Assembly: GCF_041734735.1 (NCBI RefSeq)
Contig: NC_134891.1
Span: forward strand, 7,549,875 to 7,613,874
Length of the DNA: 64,000 nucleotides
Origin: Babylonia areolata
Lineage: Eukaryota > Mollusca > Gastropoda > Neogastropoda > Buccinidae
Reading direction: 5' to 3'
This document shows positions 33,586 through 44,150 of the stretch, in pieces (position 1 is the first letter of the stretch; each line of letters starts with the position of its first letter). A program made the position numbers and the translations under genes. The notes beneath the pieces were generated by a model that saw nothing but the letters and a program-made list of their open reading frames with translations, was not told the origin of the DNA and searched no databases.

Positions 33586-33904
33586 ATATCAGATGCTGAA
33601 TTCCAACAGTCAGTAATGTTGGATAGTTGTGTGCAACTATGACCATCAGAACAGCAGTGGAGACAACTATTGTCTAATTATCTGGACTAGAAATTGATTA
33701 TATAGTGGAGAGTGTCTTGCCAAAGTTGCATCCCCACTCTCTCTTGGCCAAGAGGAACTTTTGGATAGTTGAGATGATCCCAAAAGACCAACTTGCCACA
33801 CCCCACACACCCCCGCCCCCCTAAGGCTATAGCACTATGAGTCAGGTGCAGTCTTGCCTCCTAGTCTGAGAGTCACAGACCTTCACAAAAGACTGTAAAT
33901 GAAT
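33586..33904. other. No recognised feature
   Basis: About 320 bp of ordinary sequence between the SINE and the minisatellite, with a short C-rich run at about 33810. No gene supported. Confidence 0.5.
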
Positions 33905-34645
33905 TCCCATTACGGTGGCTATCATCATCCAACACAGCTTTCAACATGGCTATCATCATTCAACACAGCTTTCAACATGGCTATCATCATTCAACACAGC
34001 TTTCAACATGGCTATCATCATTCAACACAGCTTTCAACGTGGCTATCATCATTCAGCATAGCTATCAACAAGGCTATCATCATTCAGCACAGCTATCAAC
34101 ATGGCTATCATCATTCAGCATAGCTATCAACACGGCTATCATCATTTAGCACAGCTTTCAACGTGGCTATCATCATTCAGCACAGCTTTCAACGTGGCTA
34201 TCATCATTCAGCATAGCTATCAACGTGGCTATCATCATTCAGCACAACTATCAACGTGGCTATCATCATTCAGCACAGCTATCAACATGGCTATCATCAT
34301 TCAGCATAGCTATCAACATGGCTACCAACATTCAGCATAACTATGGCTATCATCATTCAGCACAGCTATCAACATGGCTATCATCATTCAGCACAGCTAT
34401 CAACATGGCTATCATCATTCAGCACAGCTGTCAACATGGCTATCATCATTTAGCACAGCTATCAACATGGCTATCATCATTTAGCACAGCTTTCAACGTT
34501 GCTATCATCATTCAGCACAGCTTTCAACGTGGCTATCATCATTCAGCATAGCTATCAACATGGCTATCATCATTCAGCACAACTATCAACGTGGCTATCA
34601 TCATTCAGCACAGCTATCAACATGGCTATCATCTTTCAGCCCAGC
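33905..34645. repeat. 31-bp minisatellite, about 24 copies
   Basis: Units of 31 bp built on GGCTATCATCATTCAGCACA and GCTATCAACATG, with scattered point variants and one truncated unit near 34340. Because 31 is not a multiple of three, all frames are visited; the long open frames are artefacts. The unit resembles the 3' region of the LINE at about 29620-29650 (CATCATTC-GTCACAGCTGTCAACA). Confidence 0.95.
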
Positions 34646-34915
34646 TGTCAACGTTGACGGTAGAATCGTTATTCTTAAGCACGATGTCACCATCAATGTT
34701 GAAACAGCCATCATCATGGAAGAAGTGTAATGGTGATATGCCCATAATTTTTTTCTTTCTTTCTTTCTGTCAGCCAGCACAGTCTTCAACACTGAGGATA
34801 CGAATCAATCATAACCGACCGTAACGAACACTCATAATAATGTTGACAAAGATTGACATATTTATCATAATGCTCCCTTGACTGGATGCCATCAGCTAAC
34901 AAAGCCAGAGATGAA

Positions 34916-35016
<101 letters not shown>

Positions 35017-35560
35017 GTATTTTATTGTCCTCATAGCAATTCAGCCATACGGACAAAGGGGAATATCGTTTTGATTAAGCATAATCATTGTTGCACCTCT
35101 TGAGTAATTCTAACACACAAATACACATACCCACTCACGCACATGCACACGCACGAATACACACTTAGTAATGCACGCACTCACATACGTACAGATATAT
35201 ACACAAAACGTGCGCTCGCACGCAACAGTTAAGTGTGGATCATCTTGAGATTAGTTGTCATTTTGGGGGGTTCCATTATGTTTTTTTTCTCTCACACATA
35301 CATCGCTTCTGCTATGAATCTGGCTGAGAGCTTTCAACGAGTTTTCATTATCATTCGAAATAATGTTTACAGGATTCGGGTTACCTAGGAAATGATTTAT
35401 CAGACTACACTGAACCCCCCCCCCCCTCCCGCCCCCCCCCCCCCCCCCCCAGGCCCCCCCCCTCCCCCCACTCCCCGTTTATCGTCGTATGTGGTGCAAC
35501 GAAAGAGACCGTGGATTTCATCCTTCATTGCAACTCACGTACATTCGACACACGTTATTT

Positions 35561-35602
<42 letters not shown>

Positions 35603-35672
35603 GACACTTAAAAATGTTATTGTCATTACCTAAAAATGGTCTTTTGACAAGGGTTAACGACCATCACTTGAC

Positions 35673-36248
35673 GCGCGCAATAGCCAAGTGGTTAGAGCGT
35701 TGGACTTTCAATCCGAGGGTCCCGGGTTCGAATCTCGGTGACAGCGCCTGTTGAGTTAAAGGGGTGGAGATTTTTCCGATCTCCCAGGTCAATATTTGTG
35801 CAGACCTGCTTGTGCCTGAACCCCTTTCGTGTGCATACGCACGCAGAAGATCAAGTACGCACGTTAAACTTGGTAATAAAGACATATTCTATTCTATTCT
35901 GTTCTAAACATACTCTAACCCATGTCGGTGTTCGGTGGGTTATGAAAACAAGAACATACCAAGTATGCACACCCCCGAAAGCGGAGTATGGCTACCTACA
36001 TGGCGGGGTAAATAAACAAAAGGGTCATACACGTAAAATGTTACATGTCTGTCTGAGTGTGTATGTGTGCATGCCTGAAATCTGATTGACACAGGAAACG
36101 AATGATGAGCGCCCAGTGACAGCCGTCAGTAGGCTCTAACCAGGTAGGCAGCCTGTTGTGCGAATGACCCCGTGTTTGTAAAGCGCTTAGAGCTTGGTCT
36201 TCTACCGAGGATAGGCGCTATATAAGTATTCATATCAATCAATCAATC
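35673..36248 (+). mobile_element. SINE family A, long-tail form (D' copy of 1961-2530)
   Basis: Same insertion as at 1961-2530 with a handful of substitutions and one small indel (TTTTTCCGATCTCCCAGG here against TTTTTCCCCAGG in D). It keeps both pol III boxes and the GGCGCTATATAAGTAT tail. Confidence 0.88.
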
Positions 36249-37236
36249 TTTTGGGACGCCAACAGATTACCTATGTGATTTCATGTGTTATCTGCTTTCG
36301 TTCAAGAACATATCAGCGCCAGATCAGCTTGGCTAACTGCCTTCTAATGCATCATTTTACTTGTGGTTAACCGATCATTGTGGTGTTTTTTGTTTTTCTG
36401 CAATGAACATGGCAACCAGTCTGATTCAGTTTTCGTCATCAGACAGAAACAACATCCGCCACCCCCCCTCCCCCACACCCCCCTCTCTTTCTATTCTCTT
36501 ATCCCCATCTCTCTATCTCACTCACACTCTCCGTCACCATCCCTCCCCCCTCTGTGTCTATTTTCTTATCTTCATCTCACTTTGTCTCTGACTTTCTCTC
36601 CATCAGGGGCAAGCTAGCCCATCCAGCTTGCTGGGGGTGAAGAGTGAAAAGTAGTAACCTGCTTGCAGCTCCACACTTGACCACGTTAACTGTTAGGCAA
36701 TTTATGAAGTGGACAATTGATTAGGACTTTTTGATAATGTGTCAGTCCTTTCTTCTGACAGAATAATCAGTTTAGTGATTACTGCCAATGACTGAATGGT
36801 GATGACCACCACTTTCACAAACCAGTTAGCAGACACTGATTTTTTTTTCTCTTCAGAATACTAAAGCTGCCATCCAGATATGTATCGTGACTGTTATTCG
36901 CTTCCATGTGTGTGATTGACTGAATCAGTGTGTGTCAGTGGAGTACTTGCATAAGCTACAATAGTTGAATCCTTTGACACGTTACAGCTTCTCCCAGACT
37001 TTCCAATGGTCAACACAGGTTAGTGAGCAGCATGCCAATGTATTATACAGTGCTAGAAAATGCATTTTGCGTCCTGTGCAAACTCTGTGAAAATTAGATT
37101 TAGTGTGTTCAAAATGTGTCAGAATGCATGTGTTAAGAAAATGGTGATAAGCATGCCTACTTTTTCGAACAGGTATCCTGAGAAAAATAATCGGATGTTC
37201 ATAATCGAGTTTCCTATCGTTTTGAAGGCTAAGACT

Positions 37237-38923
37237 TCACCTTCACCTTCACCTCTCCCGTAGTCTGGGTTCAGACCGTTGGGGCACCGCTGCTGACCTG
37301 GCCACCACCCCTCTCCACTCTTCACGGTTTTCTGATTTCCTCAGGGCGTCACCGAGCGTCAAGCCTGTCCACCCCCGGATGTTGTCTTCCCATCTCTTCT
37401 TCTGCCGTCCTCTCCTTCTGCCTCCTTGTACGGTGCCTTGCAGGAACGTTTTGGCAAGACCAGATGATCGGGAGATGTGTCCATACCACCTAAGTTTGCG
37501 TTTTTTCACTATGGACAGAAGGTCTTCGTAGGGTCCAATACTTTGCTTGATTCTGTTCTTCACTTCCGTGTTAGTGATGTGGTCTCTGTAGGAGATGCCA
37601 AGTAGTCTACGAAAGCATCTCATCTCGACAGCTTGGATTCTTCTCTCGATGTCTGCAGTCAGGGTCCAAGTCTCGCAGGCGTAGAGCAATATTGATGTAA
37701 CCAGGGAACGCATCAGTCTGATTTTTGAGCTGAGAGCGATGTTTTTGTTGTTCCAGATGGTGTTCAGCTTGTTGAGTGCCGTTGTTGTTTGGGCAATTCT
37801 CGAGAGTACTTCTGGTTTAGATCCTTCATCTGACACGATTGCTCCCAGATATTTGAAGCTGTGGACTGTTTTAAGCTTTTCGTCGTTGACTTTGATGTCA
37901 ATGCTGATGCCGTTGGTGTTGTTAGTCATCAGTTTGGTTTTCTCCGCACTGATTTGCATTCCATACGATGTGGAGGCTTTGTCTAGATGTTTGACCAGGC
38001 TTGCCAGTTCTTCTTCTTTTCCAGCCAGTCCATCAATGTCGTCGGCAAAACGTAGGTTTGTGATTGTTCTGCCGCCTATGCTGACTGTTCCTACATGCTC
38101 TTCCAGTGCGTCAGTCATTATTCTTTCTAAGAAGATGTTGAAGAGTGTTGGGGAGAGTAGACAGCCTTGTCTCACTCCGACTGTGGTTCTGAACCAGTCC
38201 CCGATGCTATTGTTGAGGTAGACGGCGCTGGTGGCTTTGTCATAGAGGTGCTGTATCAGTCTGATCAGGTTGGCGTTGATGTTGTACAGATTCACGGTAG
38301 CCCACAAAGCTGCATGCCAGACCCTGTCAAATGCCTTCTTAAAATCAATGAAGACGTGGTAGAGGTCTTGTTGGTGTTGATGGTACCTCTCACATTGCAA
38401 CCTCAAGTTGAAGATTTGTTCAGTTGTGCTCCTTCCTGGTCTGAAACCTGCCTGTTCTTCAGCAATGATGTTTTCTGCTTGTGGTTTCAGTCTGTTAAGC
38501 AGGATCTTCAACATGACTTTGCTGGGATGACTAATCAGGCTGATGGTGCGGTAGTTTTGACACTGCTGGAGACTGCCCTTTTTGGGAAGGGTGATGATCA
38601 GTGATTGTGTCCATGGTGTGGGCAATTCCCCTGTTTGCCAGATCTTGTTGCAGATTTTCAGTAGCACATCTATCATAACTTCACCCCCTGCTTGGACCAG
38701 TTCTGATGGGATGTTGTCCACTCCTGCCGATTTCCCTTTTTTTCAGCGATGCTATTGCTGCCTCAATTTCTTCACGGAGTATGGGGTGATTACTGTTATC
38801 AGTGGCTGGTGGAACATTCAGTATTGCTGGATCACCTGTGGTCTGCATGTTGTATAGCTCTGAGCAGTATTCTGTCCATCGCTTTAGGATGTCTTGTTCT
38901 TCTGTTAGACATTTTCCATCCTT
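37237..38923 (-). mobile_element. 5'-truncated RTE-type LINE, recent insertion
   Basis: Minus-strand reverse transcriptase: AGFRPGRSTTEQIF, FIDFKKAFDRVWH, GVRQGCLLSPTLFNIFLER, FADDIDGL, ACETWTLTADIERRI, GISYRDHITNTEVKNR and RRRGRQKKRWEDNIRGWTG. The 3' end is a short GGTGAA tandem (37237-37254), a typical RTE terminus. A 12-bp target-site duplication, AAGGCTAAGACT, lies at 37225-37236 and 38924-38935; D has the empty site near 3500. The main frame covers 38721-37249, and a one-base gain in an A run near 38745 separates it from the coding sequence upstream. Nearly identical to 53377-54330. Confidence 0.93.
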
Positions 38924-39437
38924 AAGGCTAAGACTGTATTCTTTAAAACCGTACTGTTAATAAAACGATTGCGGTGACAAGCAACGTGTTATCAGATGTT
39001 AAAGAAGATGTGTTGTTTTCTCTCTGTGGCCGCTGCCATCGCTCGGCACAGCACACACCGCTCTGCTGGTCTTTCTCCCTCCCTACAGCTGGTAACAGCT
39101 AGAGGCGCGACATGGAAGAGCACTCATGGCGCTTTGTGCAGCTATCTCTTCCAAGCCACATTTCTAACCATCCCAGCTGCTGCGTGTTATTTTTAATCGG
39201 TGCCCTTCCTTCCCGAGTTGAACCGCGGGGTCAAGTTCGCTACTGTGATGAACTAAAAGTTAAGCGCTGAGCACGTGGTGTGTGTGTGGGTGTGGGTGTG
39301 TGGGGAGGTGGGGCTGGGATGGTGTTTTAAGGGGGATGATTTATACAGAGAAAGGATCAACTATAACAATGGAATAAGCAATTCATAAACACCTGTGAAA
39401 CAGCAATTACCAACATGAACAACAACAAATTAATATT

Positions 39438-40245
39438 CAAAAATTAAATATCGGTAGGTTGCATCACAGAGAAACAGTCCTGTTGGCCATTTGCTGACCA
39501 TGTGTGAAGAAGATAATCATGATCATTTCGTTTATTTATTTATAGTCTGTTCATCTAAGATGATGATATTAGACTGAAAATAAATGGTATTATTATTATT
39601 ATTTGGATTATTATCATTTCTATCATACTGATGATTCTTATTATTAATTAGAAATCAGAATTTCTGTATATTCAAATGAAAAGGGGGGCGGTTGAGGTGG
39701 AGGGGAGGGGGATGGGGTGGGGTGGGGGACGGGTCTAAGAAAGGAAGAGAGAGAGAGAGACAGACAGAGACAGAGACAAACACACACACACAGAGAACAG
39801 AATGTGGAAAAGATAGAGTACAAAATCTAAAATGGAGAGGGTGAGTCTCAGTGATTGGAGAAAGAAAAATCATAATATTGGAAGGGTGTGTGTGAGAGGC
39901 GGGACGGGGGAAGCAGGATTAGGGCAAAATTAGGAATCAACAGCTCTACAAATATTCAGATAATCATGATTTAAAAAAAAGAAAGAAAAAAAAAGACTTT
40001 ACTTGCTAGTTATTTTGTGCACGAGAGAGAATGTGTGTTCGTGTGTGTCAGTGCGCACGCGCACGCGTGCACGCCAAGTCTCACGAGATGAGCGTTCATA
40101 AATAGATGGAGTGTTCATTTAAAAAAAAACAAAAAACAAAACAAAAAACAAACAAACAAACAAACCCAAACTAATCTGACCTGTTTAACCTGCCTGCCAC
40201 CTCCATGCCTTCGTTGGAATTGTGGTCATCAAGTATTGAGATATT
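39438..40245. other. Low-complexity spacer, G-rich tract
   Basis: Contains a lone alternative SINE C tail (about 39545-39585, TAGTCTGTTCATCTAAGATG), ATT repeats, a strongly G-rich run (39677-39733) and poly-A/CAAA runs (40115-40165). No gene. It does not match 5764-7578, the stretch that follows the other D copy. Confidence 0.6.
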
Positions 40246-40672
40246 CTTGTATTTGTATGTATTTGTATTACTCTTTTTTGTCACAACAGATTTCTGCGTG
40301 AAATTCGGGCTGCTCTCCCCGGGGAGAGCGCGTCGCTACACTGACAGCGCCACCTTTTTTTTTTTCTTTCTTTTTTCTTATCTTTTTTTTTCTACCTGCA
40401 ATTTTATTATTTTTCCTATCGAAGTGGATTTTTGAACAGAAAATTGCCAGGGACAACCCTTTTGTTGCTGTGGGTTCTTTTACGTGCGATAAATACATGC
40501 TGCTGCACACGGGACCTCGGTTTATCGTCTCATCCGAATGACTAGCGTCCAGACCACCACTCACGGTCTAGAGGAGGGGGAGAAAATACTGGCGACTGCC
40601 GGTGTGATTCGAGCCAGTGCGCTCAGATTCTCTCGCTTCCTAGGCGGACGCGTTACCTCTTGACCATCTTGC
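40246..40672 (-). mobile_element. tRNA-derived SINE (family C), full length
   Basis: Read on the minus strand: tRNA-like head (AAGAGGTAACGCGTCCGCC, B-box-like GGCTCGAATCACA), CTCCCCCTCCTCTAGACC block, GAGACGATAAACCGAGG, AATCCACTTCGATAGGAAAA, a T/A-rich linker, GAGAGCAGCCCGAATTTCAC, then (TACAAA)n. This is the reference copy for the fragments at 11995, 14018, 18548 and 31246. Confidence 0.82.
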
Positions 40673-40993
40673 GTATGGGCATATGGCTGATTATGAGTAT
40701 TTATGAAAGCAAGATGCTCTGAATACTCTTCCTAACAAAACGAGTGCTTCGTTGAAAGTCGACAGTACAAAACCTTCACACTGAATGCTGAGTGTATAAA
40801 TCACAACAACAACCTTTCTAGGACTTGAGTCATCCTTAATTAAACATCTAATGTTTTAGATGAGTGAGATATGTCTAAAAAAAAAAAAGTCTATTCCCAC
40901 AGTATATTCAGATGGACGTATCCCATTACATGACAGAATTGTGCTGACAGATTTATGAATCCATCTGACTTCAGTACTACACAAAAGTAGTTC
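40673..40993. other. No recognised feature
   Basis: About 320 bp of AT-rich DNA between the SINE and the inner end of the right arm. No counterpart is seen in the left half. Confidence 0.5.
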
Positions 40994-41282
40994 CTATTTG
41001 AACTGTAAAAAAAGAGGTGAACTGGTTGCTTATCAGTATGTCAGAAATAAGTGCTCAGTTTTGTGAATAAAACTAAAATACAATAGTAACCTGATTTTTT
41101 TGGGAAAAAAAAAAGTTTCCCCCAAAATGTCTTCTTTACAGTTTTGTGTCTCCTTCCCAGAAGTGCATTGTCATTATACATAGAACATGTTGTTGTTTTG
41201 TTTTTAGTTGTTTTTTGTTGTTGTTTGTTTTGTTTTTTTCTTTTGTTTTTTCTTTTTTGTTTATTTGTTGTTGTTTGTTATT

Positions 41283-41287
<5 letters not shown>

Positions 41288-41352
<65 letters not shown>
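41288..41352. repeat. (GT)n microsatellite
   Basis: About 32 GT units, longer than the CA tract at the equivalent left-arm point (about 25149-25179). Confidence 0.95.
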
Positions 41353-41354
<2 letters not shown>

Positions 41355-41370
41355 ACATTGGTTATATATT

Positions 41371-43258
41371 TGTAGCCGTGGTTCCGAGTGGTTATTCAAG
41401 GGTACGGCACAAAAGACTTAACTAATTGATTGAATGAAAGGATAGACAAGATCCCACGCACAGGCCAGGAACATATAGAGGCCAGTCACAAATGGGTTTT
41501 TCTATTGTTTTATTTACAATAGTTGTGTAGAGAAACTAAGAAGACATAAAGGAGAAGATGATGAGAAGATAAAAAGAGAAGAGAATAGAAGAGAAGAGAA
41601 GATAAAAAGAGAAGACAGTGCCTGGAATGACACAAACAAATGTCATTAGCACAACATGTCGGCACAAGTGAATAATAAAGCACATGTATACATATTACAT
41701 GGAAAGATTATCACTTGGTATTCCATATGTGTGAAGACCAAACACTGACATCAAATGACATTCCTAATACATTTAAATAGTGCAGTTAAAGTGATTGAAG
41801 CGATGCTGACTTGGTGAAAGTACACTGACAGTATAGATTAGGTAAAGCTTATACTGTGTCAAAGTGACTCAAATGAATCAGTTTATCATGTTGCACTATA
41901 CGGGAGTAAGCCGTATAGGAGAAAGCATGATAACTAAATTACAATTAACAGACTGATACATATCAGGTGGTTTTAACCAATAACTGATATTAATCAAACA
42001 CTATCTTGTAATCACCTCAACAGAATACTGCACACCTCTTAGAGTACTGAGCACACTGTAGCAGTACAATTGATATCAGCATGTAAAATAATACATGAAT
42101 AATAAACAAGATAATAGAATCAGTGGCTTTGATATTATACTGGCAAACTGATAGACCAGATAGTAAGTGAAGCACCATCATGGCTTAACCATTAAGTGGT
42201 GAATGAACTTTACCCACTCACTAGAACATTCTGGAACAAACTATCTGTGTCCAGAGACGTCACTGACTGTGACGTTAAGAAGAATCAAATGGAATACTGT
42301 TCCGAGCATATGACGACATGGCGATTATTTAGATCAATCATAGCCGATCTGTGACTAACATGTCAAAGCAATAACTGAACAAAGAATTAACTGAACAAAG
42401 CAATAACTGAACATACTCATATGAACACAAGTACTGTGTCGAACAATACAATTTACACATCAACACATTCTACACACTAGTACTTACAGCAATACGTAGC
42501 GAGGTGTCAGCCGTTGTGGGGGCACACACGACACAACACACTGCTCGACGCAGCAAGAGAGAGAGAGAGAGAGAGAGAGAGCAGGCTCTGGTCAGATGAC
42601 TGACCAGGTATGAAAGGACCACTCATCACTCACTGTGCCAATTTATGCAAGTTTAGCGGACCGCAAAGGCCGTCACGTGGGCTTGCAAGCAGATCGTCAC
42701 TAATCACGGAGAATCCGATGACAATTGTGTTTGTTTAAAGGTGTTCAGTGACAGATTTCTAAATGATTCCTGAACCGATTTACGTCGGATATGTTGCAAA
42801 AGAAAGAGCTCAACACCTACTTTATAATGAGTATAAAATGAAGTGTTAGTTATTTAAGATGAATTTATAATCTTAATTTAAGTCACCTGAACAGGGTCAG
42901 TTTTAACGAGCTCGTCGCTGAAAATTACAAACTGCGTTAAATCAGTGTAACGTAGGCAAGCATAAATGGAATAGATTTAAAGATGGAATTGCGACGATTC
43001 TGCCAGTATATAATACTTGTAGTTTACTGATCTGACAAAAGAGGTATTAATTAATTACGGTGGAACAGAAACACAAGTTTGCTCTCAGCCAATGACGTAC
43101 CGCGATGCGACACTGGCCGAGCAGATGGCCTGGCGAGGATAAAATGATGTAAGCGGAGTGACGTCACACAAGTCTGGGCGCTGGTAAGGAGGGAAAACGT
43201 CGTCTGCTTTAGCTTGTGTGTGAGCAGTTTTGGAGCAAGCATAGGGCGCTTGGTCACA
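41371..43258 (-). mobile_element. Solo-LTR-like element E1 (LTR retrotransposon kin)
   Basis: Begins TGTAGCC and ends GGTCACA (TG...CA termini), flanked by 4-bp direct repeats TATT (41367-41370, 43259-43262). The left arm has no such insertion near 25133. Read on the minus strand it has promoter-like parts near its start (a CRE palindrome TGACGTCA, a CCAAT-type site) and an AATAAA signal near 41510, the layout of a long LTR. No coding internal region is present. Related to E2. Superfamily undetermined; recent, since it postdates the arm duplication. Confidence 0.6.
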
Positions 43259-43852
43259 TATTTTTTGTATGTGTGTGTGTGTGTGTTTCTTTTTTCTGTT
43301 TTTTTGTTTGTTTGTGCGTGTGCGAGTGTGTGAGATTGTGTGGATGAGAACACACATGAGATATACAGGTTATGTAACTATATGGCAGATTATGTAAAAG
43401 TGTTCCTTTTGTATTATTCTGATTTTTTGTGTTTATTATTCTTTTCTTTTCTGTTTTTTTCTTGTATGCCTTATTGTTGCCACTATATTTGTAAAATCGT
43501 GAATAAAAAGGTTGAAAAAAAAAGAACATGTGGAAATAACTAATTCTTTAAGATTGTGCATCCGCATTTCAAACTCCCGACACTTAAACCCTCAAAGTGA
43601 AATGTTTTCACAACTCAGCCATCACGTAGGGCGCCATACTGGTAAGCTAGACAGATTGACAGTAGGATAGCGGATATATAAGTAGATAGATAATTAGATA
43701 ATCAGACAGATACAGATACAGACAACTGGAAAGATAATTGGAGAAATATACATATAATGTAGATAGGTGAATGTATAAAGAGAGACTATATAAATATAGA
43801 TAGATAGATGTAGATAGATATGAGTACAAATGTGCAAGTGTGTATTTGGAAA

Positions 43853-43858
<6 letters not shown>

Positions 43859-43885
<27 letters not shown>

Positions 43886-43999
43886 TATAAATAGATAGTG
43901 TCTAACCAATAACTGATATTAATCAAACACTATCTTGTAATCACCTCAACAGAATACTGCACACCTCTTAGAGTACTGAGCACTCTAAATAGATAGTGT
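43859..43999. repeat. (GATA)n tract with an 81-bp fragment of E1
   Basis: Bases 43903-43983 repeat E1 bases 41974-42054 without a visible mismatch. The fragment splits the GATA region and is flanked on both sides by TAAATAGATAGTGT-like 14-bp repeats. The left arm lacks it. Confidence 0.85.
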
Positions 44000-44150
44000 G
44001 TGTGTGTGTGTGCGTGTGTGTGTGTATAATGTGTCTCTGCCTTTTGGTATTCCTATCTAATCACTTTTTTTTTTTCAGAACAAAATTATGCACGTCTGTT
44101 TCCCCCCAAAAGTATTGCAGTGCAATGAATGTTGTGCAGTGTACGACACA

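Noticed and set aside
33899-34551. Open frames across the 31-bp repeat
   Set aside because: A 31-bp unit passes through all frames, so these are chance reading frames without stops.
33905-34645. CRISPR-like array
   Set aside because: Units are contiguous, without unique spacers, in an animal genome; it is a plain minisatellite.
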